A stretch of DNA of 64,000 nt from assembly GCA_035652315.1 (NCBI GenBank), contig DASREA010000034.1, positions 1 to 64,000 of the forward strand, in the 5' to 3' direction. The notes beneath the pieces are model-generated. The model was not told where the DNA came from. It saw nothing but the letters and a program-made list of their open reading frames with translations, and searched no databases. This DNA is from CANKHA01 sp035652315 (GTDB lineage: Bacteria > Pseudomonadota > Alphaproteobacteria > Rhizobiales > Xanthobacteraceae). Shown in pieces: positions 24,612-33,789 of this stretch (position 1 is the stretch's first letter; each line of letters opens with the position of its first letter). Both the position numbers and the translations under genes were made by a program.

Positions 24612-26960
24612 ATGCCTGAAATCTCGATTCATTCCGGCCCGCAAGCGCATTCTGGGCAGCGTCATGCCGACGCCGGTCAAAGCTCCCGGGATCCGGTCTG
24701 CGGCATGAGCGTCGACCCGCATACGACGCCGCACCGCGCCACATTTGCGGGGCGTCCCTATTATTTCTGCTCCGCCGGATGCCGCACGAAATTCGTGACC
24801 GACCCCGCGCGCTATCGTGGGGAGACGAAGCCACCCGAGACGGTGCCGGAAGGCACGATCTATACCTGCCCGATGCATCCGCAGATCCGGCAGATGGGCC
24901 CGGGCTCATGCCCGATCTGCGGCATGGCTTTGGAGCCGGAGATCGTGAGCGCCGAATCCGGGCGCAATCCCGAACTCGCCGACATGACGCGGCGCTTCTG
25001 GGTCGGCATGGTGTTGAGCTTGCCCGTGGTCGCGCTGGAGATGGGCGGACATGTCACCACTCTCCACATGTTGCTTGGCCAGTTGCTGTCGAATTGGCTG
25101 CAACTTCTTTTCACCACACCGGTCGTGCTCTGGGCCGGCTGGCCATTTTTCGTCCGCGGCTGGCAATCCCTGGTCACGCGCAATCTCAACATGTTCACGC
25201 TGATCGCCATGGGCACCGGCGTGGCCTGGCTCTACAGCGTCGTCGGCACCGCCGCCCCCGGCATTTTCCCGCCCGGCTTCCGCAACGCAGGCGCGGTGCC
25301 GGTTTATTTCGAGGCCGCCGCCGTCATTACTGTTCTGGTGCTGCTCGGCCAGGTGCTCGAGCTGCGCGCCCGCGAACAAACCTCGGGCGCCATTCGCGCG
25401 CTGCTCGATCTCGCGCCAAGAAGTGCCCGCCGCATCAAGCCCAACGGCGAAGAGGAAGAGATCGGCCTCGACGCGGTTGTTGTCGGCGATCGCTTGCGCG
25501 TGCGGCCGGGTGAGAAGGTGCCGGTTGATGGCGAGGTGATCGAAGGCCGCTCCTCGCTCGATCAGTCCATGGTCACCGGCGAATCTATGCCAGTGACAAA
25601 AAATCCCGGCGATAAGGTCATCGGCGGTACGCTCAACAAGAGCGGCGGCTTCATCATGCGCGCGGAAAAGGTCGGCCGCGACACCCTGCTCGCGCGCATC
25701 GTGCAGATGGTGGCGCAAGCGCAGCGCAGCCGCGCGCCGATTCAACGGCTCGCCGACCGGGTTTCCGCCTGGTTCGTGCCGCTGGTGATCGCGGTGGCCA
25801 CGCTCGCGTTCATCGCCTGGTCCGTCTTCGGACCCGAGCCGCGTTTTGCCTTCGGACTCGTCGCCGCGGTCAGCGTGCTGATCATCGCCTGCCCCTGTGC
25901 GCTCGGGCTGGCGACGCCGATGTCGATCATGGTCGGCGTCGGCCGCGGCGCCACGGCGGGTGTCCTGATCAAGAATGCCGAGGCGCTGGAGCGGATGGAG
26001 CGCATCGACACGCTTGTGGTCGACAAGACCGGCACGCTTACCGAAGGCCAGCCGCGGGTCACAAGAATTTTGCCGGCGCCGGGATTCGAGGAAAGCGAGG
26101 TGCTGCGGCTCGCGGCAAGCGTCGAGCGCGCCAGCGAGCACCCGCTTGCCGCGGCCATCGTGCAGGCGGCGGCTGAGCGCAAAATTGCGCTAGCCCCCGT
26201 GCGCGGATTTGATGCCCCGGCCGGCAAAGGTGCTGTCGGCACGATCGAGCAGCGGCGCATCGTCCTTGGTAATGCTAAATTCCTGCAGGAGCTCGGCATC
26301 GAGGCAACCGCACTCGGCGCGGAAGCGGAAAAGCTGCGCGGCGACGGCGCCACAGTGATTTTCGCCGCGGCGGACGGTAAGCTCGCCGGCCTTCTGGCGA
26401 TTGAGGATCCGGTCAAGGCGACGACGCCGGCTGCGTTGACGGAACTGCGCGCGAACGGCGTCAGGGTCGTGATGCTCACCGGCGACAATCAGACGACGGC
26501 GCATGCCGTGGCGCGGCGTCTCGGCATCGACGACGTGGAAGCGGAAGTCCTGCCGGAGCAGAAAAGCGCCGTCGTTGAACGGCTGCGGGGCCAAGGCCGC
26601 GTGGTCGCCATGGCGGGAGATGGCGTCAACGACGCGCCGGCGCTCGCCGCCGCCGAGATCGGCATCGCCATGGGAACCGGGACGGACGTTGCCATAGAAA
26701 GCGCCGGCGTGACTCTGGTCAAAGGCGATCTCATGGGCATTGTGCGCGCCAGGCGGCTTTCGGCGGCGACCATGCGCAATATCCGGCAGAACCTTTTTTT
26801 CGCCTTTATCTACAATTCCGCCGGGGTTCCGATTGCCGCAGGAGTGCTCTACCCGACATTTGGCTTGCTGCTGTCGCCGGTCGTCGCCGCCGCCGCCATG
26901 GCATTGTCCTCGGTGAGCGTTATCGCTAATGCCTTGCGCCTGCGCCGCGTCAGGCTTTGA
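24612..26960 (+). CDS. copper-translocating P-type ATPase with YHS and heavy-metal-binding domains
   Basis: A 782-residue P1B ATPase. The N-terminus has a YHS domain (DPVCGMSVDPHTTPHRATFAGRPYYFCSAGCRTKF) and a heavy-metal-binding domain (YTCPMHPQIRQ, then PGSCPICGM), not the usual HMA ferredoxin-like domains. The core has the CPC motif in IIACPCALGLATP, the phosphorylation site DKTGTLTEG, the SEHPL histidine-proline motif and GDGVNDAPAL. The last helices carry YNSAGVP and MALSSVSVIANALRL, which favour Cu(I). It exports copper from the cytoplasm. ATG at 24612 is preferred; a TTG at 24552 is in frame. A low-oxygen box lies upstream of the DUF2892 gene. Confidence 0.92.
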   Translation: MPEISIHSGPQAHSGQRHADAGQSSRDPVCGMSVDPHTTPHRATFAGRPYYFCSAGCRTKFVTDPARYRGETKPPETVPEGTIYTCPMHPQIRQMGPGSCPICGMALEPEIVSAESGRNPELADMTRRFWVGMVLSLPVVALEMGGHVTTLHMLLGQLLSNWLQLLFTTPVVLWAGWPFFVRGWQSLVTRNLNMFTLIAMGTGVAWLYSVVGTAAPGIFPPGFRNAGAVPVYFEAAAVITVLVLLGQVLELRAREQTSGAIRALLDLAPRSARRIKPNGEEEEIGLDAVVVGDRLRVRPGEKVPVDGEVIEGRSSLDQSMVTGESMPVTKNPGDKVIGGTLNKSGGFIMRAEKVGRDTLLARIVQMVAQAQRSRAPIQRLADRVSAWFVPLVIAVATLAFIAWSVFGPEPRFAFGLVAAVSVLIIACPCALGLATPMSIMVGVGRGATAGVLIKNAEALERMERIDTLVVDKTGTLTEGQPRVTRILPAPGFEESEVLRLAASVERASEHPLAAAIVQAAAERKIALAPVRGFDAPAGKGAVGTIEQRRIVLGNAKFLQELGIEATALGAEAEKLRGDGATVIFAAADGKLAGLLAIEDPVKATTPAALTELRANGVRVVMLTGDNQTTAHAVARRLGIDDVEAEVLPEQKSAVVERLRGQGRVVAMAGDGVNDAPALAAAEIGIAMGTGTDVAIESAGVTLVKGDLMGIVRARRLSAATMRNIRQNLFFAFIYNSAGVPIAAGVLYPTFGLLLSPVVAAAAMALSSVSVIANALRLRRVRL

Positions 26961-26966
26961 ACATTG

Positions 26967-26981
26967 CAAGGCCAGGCCTTG
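26967..26981 (+). terminator. short palindrome between the ATPase and TPR genes
   Basis: CAAGGCC-A-GGCCTTG, a perfect seven-base inverted repeat with a one-base centre, sits 7 bases after the ATPase stop. There is no T-tract, so a weak terminator or an operator for the TPR locus are both possible. Confidence 0.25.
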
Positions 26982-27023
26982 GCCGGTACTTTGCCCCCCG
27001 GAAACACAAGGTAACGAGTTAAT

Positions 27024-29147
27024 ATGCAGCAAATTCCCGAGCTGTTGCGCGGCGCCGTCGGCTTACATCAGCGCGGCCAATTGGCGGAAGCCGAAGCGCT
27101 CTATGCCAGGGTGCTGGCGATCGACGCCAAGCAGTTCGACGCCCTGCATCTACTCGGGCTGCTGAAACACCAGCGCGGCGACAGCGATCAGGCCATCCGC
27201 TTGATGGCGCAGGCACTGGACGTGAATCCGACCTCCCCTCCAGTATTGCTCAATTACGGCGGCGTGCTGTGCTTGACGGGCCGGTTTGCCGAAGCTCTCG
27301 CCTCTTACGACCGCATTCTCGCCATCGACCCGCAGCAGCCGGATGCAACCTATAACCGCGGCAACGCGCTGATGGGGCTCGGCCGCTACGCCGAGGCATT
27401 GGAAGCTTACGATCGATCGGTGGCGCTCAAGCCCGAAAATCCGCTTGGCCATTTCAATCGGGGGAATGCACTAGTGGCGCTCGACCGCGCCGAGGAGGCT
27501 CTCGCTGCTTTCGACCGTGCGCTCCAGCTCGAGCCGAAATTCACCGATGCCCTGCTCAACCGTGGCAAAGTCTTGAGCGGCCTTGGGCGCGAAGCCGAGG
27601 CCCTTGCCTGTTTCGAGCAGGCGGCAGCGACACGCGTCGACGGCGCCGGCGCGGCGAACAAACGTGCCGCAGCGCTGCTGCAATTGAACCGCTATCAAGA
27701 GGCGCTGGAACTTTGTGAGCGGAGCTTGGAAAGCAATCCCGACGACGTCACTGCTCTGGAGATTTGCGGCCGCGCGTTGCGTGGGCTCGACCTCAACAAA
27801 AAAGCGCTGGCTTATTTCGATCGCATTATCAGCCTTAGGCCCGACGATCCTGCGGCAGCCAACAATCGCGCGCTGACCCTCGTCGCGCTCAGTCGCTATG
27901 ACGAGGCGCTGGCCTATTTCGATGAAATGCTGGCGCGGCATCCGGACGATCCGGGACTGCTCAATAATCGTGGAATGGCGCTGGCGGGGCTCAACCGGCT
28001 CGACGAGGCGCTGGCTTGTTACGAGCGCGTGCTGCAGCAGTTTCCCGACCATGTCGAGGCGCTGAACAATCGCGGCAATGCTTTGAAGAGCCTCAACCGC
28101 TTGGAGGAAGCCTTAGCCTGCCTCCAAGCCGCGATCGAGCGGCATCCGAACCATGCGGAGAGCCATTGGAATGCCGGCGCCTGCCGCTTGGCGCTCGGAG
28201 ACCTGCAGCAAGGCTGGAAAGATTATGAATGGCGCTGGAAGACCCCGGATTTTCCCACCAAGCGGCCGAATTTCCGCCAGCCGGAATGGGACGGACAGCG
28301 CGTCAGCGGAACCTTGTTGGTCTGGGGTGAACAAGGACTCGGCGACCAAGTCATCTACTCAAGCATGGTCGCCGATCTGGCCGAACGAGCCGACGCGGTC
28401 ATTCTGGCGGTCGGCCGCCGCCTCGAACCGCTGTTCACCCGCTCCTTTCCCAATGTGCGCGTAATCCCCCGCAACGACGCCGCAGTACAGACCTTTGCCG
28501 CGCATTGTTCGCTGGGCAGCCTTGGCCAATATCTGCGCCCGACGCTCGACGCCTTTCCTCGCTGCAGCTATCTCGTCCCCGACGCCGAGCGCGCGGCCGC
28601 ATTGCGGCAGCGGTTGTCGCCCAATGGCGAGGCGGTGATCGGCCTGTCATGGATTTCCAAAAATCCCGGTGACGCCGCGGTCAGCCAAATCAAATCCGCG
28701 CGGCTGCGGGATTTTGCCCCCGTTCTCGCCTTGCCCAACTCCCGCTTCGTTGACTTGCAATACGGCGACACGCTGGCCGAGCGCGTCGCCCTGCAGCAGC
28801 AGACCGGGCTGATCGTCCGCCGCCTGGAAGATATCGACAACACCAACGACATCGACGCGCTCGCGGCCCTGATCACGGCCTGCGATCTCGTCGTCACGGT
28901 AAGCAACACCACGGCCCATCTCGCCGGCGCGCTGGGCAAGCCGACGCTGGTGCTGGTGCCCTTCGGCCGCCCGCGATTCTGGTATTGGTTCAAGGAGGGG
29001 ATTCCTTGCCCGTGGTATCCGGAGGTCGGCGTTCTTTATCAGGGCAAAGACGAGACGTGGCCGGAATTGATCGCCCGCACTGCTCCGCGCGTTGCAGCCT
29101 TCGTGGCCGGCGAGCGGAACCTCTCACCGGCGGGAAGTCGGAACTGA
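27024..29147 (+). CDS. TPR-glycosyltransferase fusion protein, paralogue 1 of 5
   Basis: A 707-residue protein. Residues 1 to about 375 form about 11 tetratricopeptide repeats, each with the A-x-x-x-Y/F-x-x-x-L-x-x-x-P pattern (for example ALASYDRILAIDPQQPDATYNRGNAL is one repeat's core). From residue about 376 (SHWNAGACRLALGDLQQGWKDYEWRW) follows a domain of about 330 residues like GT-B glycosyltransferases of the GT9 (heptosyltransferase) type. It has WGEQGLGDQVIY at about 430 and SNTTAHLAGALGKP at about 626. TPRs usually bind protein partners, so it may glycosylate a protein or polymer. It is the first gene of a five-paralogue array; acceptor and donor are unknown. Confidence 0.85.
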   Translation: MQQIPELLRGAVGLHQRGQLAEAEALYARVLAIDAKQFDALHLLGLLKHQRGDSDQAIRLMAQALDVNPTSPPVLLNYGGVLCLTGRFAEALASYDRILAIDPQQPDATYNRGNALMGLGRYAEALEAYDRSVALKPENPLGHFNRGNALVALDRAEEALAAFDRALQLEPKFTDALLNRGKVLSGLGREAEALACFEQAAATRVDGAGAANKRAAALLQLNRYQEALELCERSLESNPDDVTALEICGRALRGLDLNKKALAYFDRIISLRPDDPAAANNRALTLVALSRYDEALAYFDEMLARHPDDPGLLNNRGMALAGLNRLDEALACYERVLQQFPDHVEALNNRGNALKSLNRLEEALACLQAAIERHPNHAESHWNAGACRLALGDLQQGWKDYEWRWKTPDFPTKRPNFRQPEWDGQRVSGTLLVWGEQGLGDQVIYSSMVADLAERADAVILAVGRRLEPLFTRSFPNVRVIPRNDAAVQTFAAHCSLGSLGQYLRPTLDAFPRCSYLVPDAERAAALRQRLSPNGEAVIGLSWISKNPGDAAVSQIKSARLRDFAPVLALPNSRFVDLQYGDTLAERVALQQQTGLIVRRLEDIDNTNDIDALAALITACDLVVTVSNTTAHLAGALGKPTLVLVPFGRPRFWYWFKEGIPCPWYPEVGVLYQGKDETWPELIARTAPRVAAFVAGERNLSPAGSRN

Positions 29148-29148
29148 C

Positions 29149-31464
29149 ATGACGTCGGTCGGGGAAATGCTGCGCGGCGCCGTCGGGCTGCATCAGCGCG
29201 GACAATTGGCGGAGGCGGAAAAGCTTTACAAAAAGGTCCTCGCGGTAGACGCCAAGCAATCCGATGCCTTGCATATGCTGGGCTTGTTGAAGCACCAGAG
29301 CGGCGACAGCGATCAGGCGATCCGACTGATGACGGCGGCACTCGACGTCAATCCCAAGTCGCCTCAGGTGCTCGTGAGCTACGCCAACATGCTCTGCGCG
29401 CTGAATCGGCCGGCCGAGGCGCTCGGTTTTTACGACCGCGCCCTGGCCATCATGCCGAGCGAAGTGCGCATACACAATAATCGAGGCAACGCCCTGCTCG
29501 CGCTGAACCGGCCATCCGAAGCGCTGGCGGCATTCGACCTTTCGCTGCGGCTACAGCCCAATCCGCAGGCTCATTATGGCCGCGGCAACGCCTTGGTCGG
29601 ACTAGGCCGGCAGGCCGATGCGCTGGAAGCCTATGAGCGCGCGCTGGCACTAGAACCCAATAATCCAGTGCTGCATTACAACCGCGGCAATCTTCTCGGC
29701 GCGCTCGGCCGGTTTGACGAAGCGCTGGCCGCGTTCGACCGTGCCGCGACGCTTGAGCCGCGCTTTGTTGAAGCGCTGCTCAATCGCGGCAATGCCTTGG
29801 TCGGACTTGGCCGGCACGCGGAAGCACTGTCGTCCTTCGAGCGCGCGCTCGAACTCAGGCCCAATGACCCGCTCGGGCTGGTCGGCAGGGGGCTGGCGCT
29901 TGCAGCGCTCGGCCGCGCCGAGGAGGCCCTGGCCTGCTACGACCGCGTCCTGGAAATGCATCCAGGCGATATCGCAGCATTAAACAACCGCGCCGCCGCG
30001 CTCGTGCGGCTCGACCGCTTGAACGACGCTTTGGCGGGTTACGATAAGGTAATCGCCGCGCAGCCCGACAATGCCGATGCCATCGAGAACCGATGCAACG
30101 TGCTGCAATCGCTCGGCCGCAATGACGAAGCGCTGGATGGCTTTGATCGCATTCTTCAACTCAGGCCGGACGACGCCGCCATCCTCACGCGACGCGGTCT
30201 GGCATTGTTGGAGCTCGGCCGCCCCGCCGAGGCACTGGCCTGTTTCGACCGGCGGCTGGAGCTTACTCCCGGCGATTCGGGCGACACGTTGAATCGCGGC
30301 GTAGCCTTGGCAGCGCTCGGCCGCTTTGAAGATGCGCTTGATTGCTACGATCGTGTACTGCAGGCAAATTCCCAAAACACTTCGGCATTGAACGGCAAAG
30401 GCAACGCCCTTGGCGAACTCGGGCGCTATGAAGAGGCGCTCGCCTGTTTCGACGAAGCGCTGGCGATCGACTTCGAACATCCAGAAAGCCACTGGAATTC
30501 AGCGCTGGTGCACCTTGTAAGAGGCGACTTGGCGGAAGGCTGGAAGGAATATGAATGGCGCTGGAGCACGGCGAACTTCCCTTCGGAGCATCGCATCTTT
30601 CGGCAGCCGCGCTGGCATGGCGAGCGGGTCAAAGGCACCCTGCTAGCTTGGGGAGAACAGGGGCTCGGCGACCAGATCATCTACGCCGGCATGATCCCCG
30701 ACCTCGCCGCATATGCCGATTCCGTGTTGGTGGAGGTGGATCCGCGTCTGGTACCGTTGTTCGCACGATCCTTTCCTGTCGTTACCGTCGTAGGCTTTGG
30801 TGAAGCCGGGCGGCAGGACTTCCAGACGCAGTCGCCCTTCGCGAGCTTGGGACAATATTTGCGTCCGACGCTGGAATCTTTCCCGCGTGCCGAGAACGGC
30901 TATTTTGTTGCCGACGCCGAACGCGCCGCCGCATTGCGCCGCCGCCTTTCGCCCAACGGTGAGAAGGTCATCGGTCTTTCCTGGGTGTCGAAAAATCCCA
31001 CGCTCGGCGAACGAAAGACGGCCCAACTACGCGATTTCGAATCCATCCTGCGGCTGCCCGGCTGCCGTTTCATCGACCTGCAATATGGCGACACCGCCGC
31101 CGAGCGCAACGCGGTGCAGAAGGAAACTGGCCTCGTAGTCGAGCGCCTTGACGACATCGACAACACTAACGACATCGACGGCCTCGCCGCCTTGATCGCG
31201 GCCTGCGACCTCGTTGCCACCGTCAGCAACACCACCGCGCATCTCTCCGGCGCGCTCGGCAAGCCGACAATCGTATTCGTTCCCTATGGGCGGACGCACC
31301 TGTGGTACTGGGGCTCCGAGAAGAATCAATATCCTTGGTATCCGCGGGTGCGCCTCCGCTACCAGGCACGGGGAGAATCGTGGGCGAAAATGATTGCTAC
31401 GGCGTCGGTGGAAATTCCTGGCTTGGTCGCCAGCACAAAGGACTCCCCACATGGCACGTCCTGA
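29149..31464 (+). CDS. TPR-glycosyltransferase fusion protein, paralogue 2 of 5
   Basis: A 771-residue protein, the longest of the array, with about 13 TPRs (residues 1 to about 445) and the same C-terminal GT-B-like domain (WGEQGLGDQIIYAGM at about 499, SNTTAHLSGALGKP at about 692). It starts MTSVGEMLRGAVGLHQRGQL, nearly identical to paralogues 1 and 3. Its start follows the preceding stop by one base (TGACATG), so translation is probably coupled. Near the C-terminus it reads HLWYWGSEKNQYPWYP where the others have WYW(F)xxG-type sequence with a different loop. Confidence 0.87.
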   Translation: MTSVGEMLRGAVGLHQRGQLAEAEKLYKKVLAVDAKQSDALHMLGLLKHQSGDSDQAIRLMTAALDVNPKSPQVLVSYANMLCALNRPAEALGFYDRALAIMPSEVRIHNNRGNALLALNRPSEALAAFDLSLRLQPNPQAHYGRGNALVGLGRQADALEAYERALALEPNNPVLHYNRGNLLGALGRFDEALAAFDRAATLEPRFVEALLNRGNALVGLGRHAEALSSFERALELRPNDPLGLVGRGLALAALGRAEEALACYDRVLEMHPGDIAALNNRAAALVRLDRLNDALAGYDKVIAAQPDNADAIENRCNVLQSLGRNDEALDGFDRILQLRPDDAAILTRRGLALLELGRPAEALACFDRRLELTPGDSGDTLNRGVALAALGRFEDALDCYDRVLQANSQNTSALNGKGNALGELGRYEEALACFDEALAIDFEHPESHWNSALVHLVRGDLAEGWKEYEWRWSTANFPSEHRIFRQPRWHGERVKGTLLAWGEQGLGDQIIYAGMIPDLAAYADSVLVEVDPRLVPLFARSFPVVTVVGFGEAGRQDFQTQSPFASLGQYLRPTLESFPRAENGYFVADAERAAALRRRLSPNGEKVIGLSWVSKNPTLGERKTAQLRDFESILRLPGCRFIDLQYGDTAAERNAVQKETGLVVERLDDIDNTNDIDGLAALIAACDLVATVSNTTAHLSGALGKPTIVFVPYGRTHLWYWGSEKNQYPWYPRVRLRYQARGESWAKMIATASVEIPGLVASTKDSPHGTS

Positions 31465-31583
31465 AGCCAATCGCCGCCGCAGGCCGGGAGGCATTGCCGG
31501 GCCTTTAAGGGTCCAATACCTTGTTTGCATGAGTGAAATGCAGATGATGCGCTTCGATCCGAATAGCGGGCGCCGCGCCTGAC

Positions 31584-33788
31584 ATGCGTTCCGTCGGGGA
31601 CATGCTGCGGGGCGCCGTCGGCCTGCATCAGCGCGGGCAACTGGCCGACGCGGAAAAGCTCTACAACAAGGTGCTGGCCATCGACTCCAGGCAGTTCGAT
31701 GCGCTGCATCTTCTCGGCCTGCTCAAGCACCAACGCGGCGATAGCGACCAGGCCATCCGCCTGATGGCAGCGGCGCTCGACGTCAATCCAAGATCGCCGC
31801 CAGCGCTGCTAAATTATGCAGGCATGCTATTCATGATGAGGCGCTATGCCGACGCGCTCACCTGCTACGACCGCGTTCTCAAGCTCGAGCCGCAACTGCC
31901 CGACGCGCATTATAACCGCGGCAATGCGCTCATGGGCCTCGGCCGTCCCGGCGAGGCGCTAGCGGCTTACGACCGCGCCCTCTCCCTCAATCCGTCAAAT
32001 CCGCTCGCCCACTACAATCGCGGCAACGCCCTCGTCGCCCTCAATCGCGTCGAGGAAGCGCTCGCCGCTTTCGAGCAAACGCTGAAACTTTCGCCGCAAT
32101 CGCTAGAAGCGCTGATGAATCGTGGCAAGGCGTTGAGCCTGCTCGGCCGCAACGAGGAAGCGCTCGCCATTTTCGACGACATGCTGACAAAACAGCCTGA
32201 CGATCCGGTAGTGCTGACCAACCGCGGATCGGCGCTGGCCGCGCTCGGCCGCAACGAGGAGGCGCTGGTCTGCTTCGACCGGGCGCTCGCGGTCAATCCG
32301 CTGGACGCCCCGGCGCTCAACAGCCGCGCCAGCGCGCTGATCGAGCTTAACCGTTTCGAAGAAGCGCTTCAGTCCTGCGATCAACTGTTGGCGGCGCAGC
32401 CGCTCGACCGCGACGCTTTGGTCAGCCGCGGGACCGCCCTGTTGCGTCTTCACCGCCTGGAAGAGGCGCTTGCCGCCTTCGAACGCGCTTTGCTCATCGA
32501 CCCCGACGAGGCGCTGGCGATCAACGGCCGCGGCCTCGCGCTGCATGGGTTAGGCCGCTATGCGGAAGCTCTGGAATGCGTCGACAAGGCGCTCGCCATC
32601 ACGCCCGACGACGTCGGACTCAAGATCAATCGTGGTGCCGCGCTGGTCGGCCTCAACCGCATGGAAGAGGCGCTCGTCTGTTACGATGAAGTGCTCAAGA
32701 CCAAGCCGCAGGATGTCGGCACCATCAACAATCGCGGCAATGCGCTGCGCGATCTCAACCGTTACCAAGAGGCGCTCGCCTGCTTCGATCAAGCGCTCGC
32801 CATCAATCCGGAACATGCGGAGAGCCATTGGAATTCAGCGCTGGCTAGACTCGCCAACGGCGATCTCGTCGGGGGCTGGAAGGAATATGAGTGGCGCTGG
32901 AAGACAGCGGACTTCCCCTCCAAGCAGCGCATCTTCCCGCAGCCGCGCTGGCAGGGTGAATACGTGAACGGCCGACTCCTGGCCTGGGGCGAGCAGGGCC
33001 TCGGCGACCAGATCATCTATGCCAGCATGATTCCCGACCTCGCGAGCCACGCGGACTCCGTCCTGATCGAGGTCGGCGCCCGCATGGTCCCGCTGTTCGC
33101 GCGCTCCTTCCCCGCCATGACGGTGATTGCGCGCGGCGAGGCCGAGCAGCACCATTTCGACGCGCACTCGGCTTTCGCGAGCCTTGGCCAATATCTGCGG
33201 CCGAATTTCGAATCCTTTCCTTACCGAGAGAACGGTTATCTCGTCGCCGACGCCGAGCGCGCGGCGGCGTTGCGCCGGCGGGTGTCGCCAAACGGCGAAA
33301 AAGTCATCGGCCTTTCCTGGGTCTCGAAGAATCCGACGCTCAGCGAACGCAAGACCGCGCAACTGCGCGATTTTGAATCGATCCTGCGGCTACCCGGCTG
33401 CCGCTTCATCGATCTGCAATACGGCGACACCGCCGCCGAGCGCGAGGCGCTGCACAAGGAAACCGGCATCGTCGTCGAGCGGCTGGAGGACATCGACAAT
33501 ACCAACGACATCGACGGTCTTGCCGCCTTGATCACCGCCTGCGATCTCGTCGCCACTGTCAGCAACACCACCGCGCATCTCGCCGGCGCCCTGGGCAAGC
33601 CCACTGTGGTCTTCGTGCCCTTCGGCCGGGCGCGCATCTGGTATTGGTTCAAGGAGGGAACCGCCTGCCCCTGGTATCCCCGCCTGCGCCTGAAACGTGC
33701 GGTCGCGGGCCAATCCTGGGAGCAGTTGGTCAGCGCCGCCGCGGACGAAATCGCCGAATTGGTAGCGGCGGCACACCGGTCGCCGTGA
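31584..33788 (+). CDS. TPR-glycosyltransferase fusion protein, paralogue 3 of 5
   Basis: A 734-residue protein with about 12 TPRs (1 to about 411) and the C-terminal GT-B-like domain (WGEQGLGDQIIYASM at about 465, SNTTAHLAGALGKP at about 658). The C-terminal halves of paralogues 2 and 3 are very similar: both contain GLSWVSKNPTL and then RKTAQLRDFESILRLPGCRF, so this pair is the most recent duplication. It is separated from paralogue 2 by about 120 bases without a gene. Start ATG at 31584 follows the same TGAC sequence seen at the other junctions. Confidence 0.87.
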   Translation: MRSVGDMLRGAVGLHQRGQLADAEKLYNKVLAIDSRQFDALHLLGLLKHQRGDSDQAIRLMAAALDVNPRSPPALLNYAGMLFMMRRYADALTCYDRVLKLEPQLPDAHYNRGNALMGLGRPGEALAAYDRALSLNPSNPLAHYNRGNALVALNRVEEALAAFEQTLKLSPQSLEALMNRGKALSLLGRNEEALAIFDDMLTKQPDDPVVLTNRGSALAALGRNEEALVCFDRALAVNPLDAPALNSRASALIELNRFEEALQSCDQLLAAQPLDRDALVSRGTALLRLHRLEEALAAFERALLIDPDEALAINGRGLALHGLGRYAEALECVDKALAITPDDVGLKINRGAALVGLNRMEEALVCYDEVLKTKPQDVGTINNRGNALRDLNRYQEALACFDQALAINPEHAESHWNSALARLANGDLVGGWKEYEWRWKTADFPSKQRIFPQPRWQGEYVNGRLLAWGEQGLGDQIIYASMIPDLASHADSVLIEVGARMVPLFARSFPAMTVIARGEAEQHHFDAHSAFASLGQYLRPNFESFPYRENGYLVADAERAAALRRRVSPNGEKVIGLSWVSKNPTLSERKTAQLRDFESILRLPGCRFIDLQYGDTAAEREALHKETGIVVERLEDIDNTNDIDGLAALITACDLVATVSNTTAHLAGALGKPTVVFVPFGRARIWYWFKEGTACPWYPRLRLKRAVAGQSWEQLVSAAADEIAELVAAAHRSP

Positions 33789-33789
33789 C

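Noticed and set aside
24906..26141. Antisense frame of about 410 codons opposite the copper ATPase
   Set aside because: Histidine- and arginine-rich shadow sequence with no recognisable domain; the ATPase frame carries all P-type motifs.
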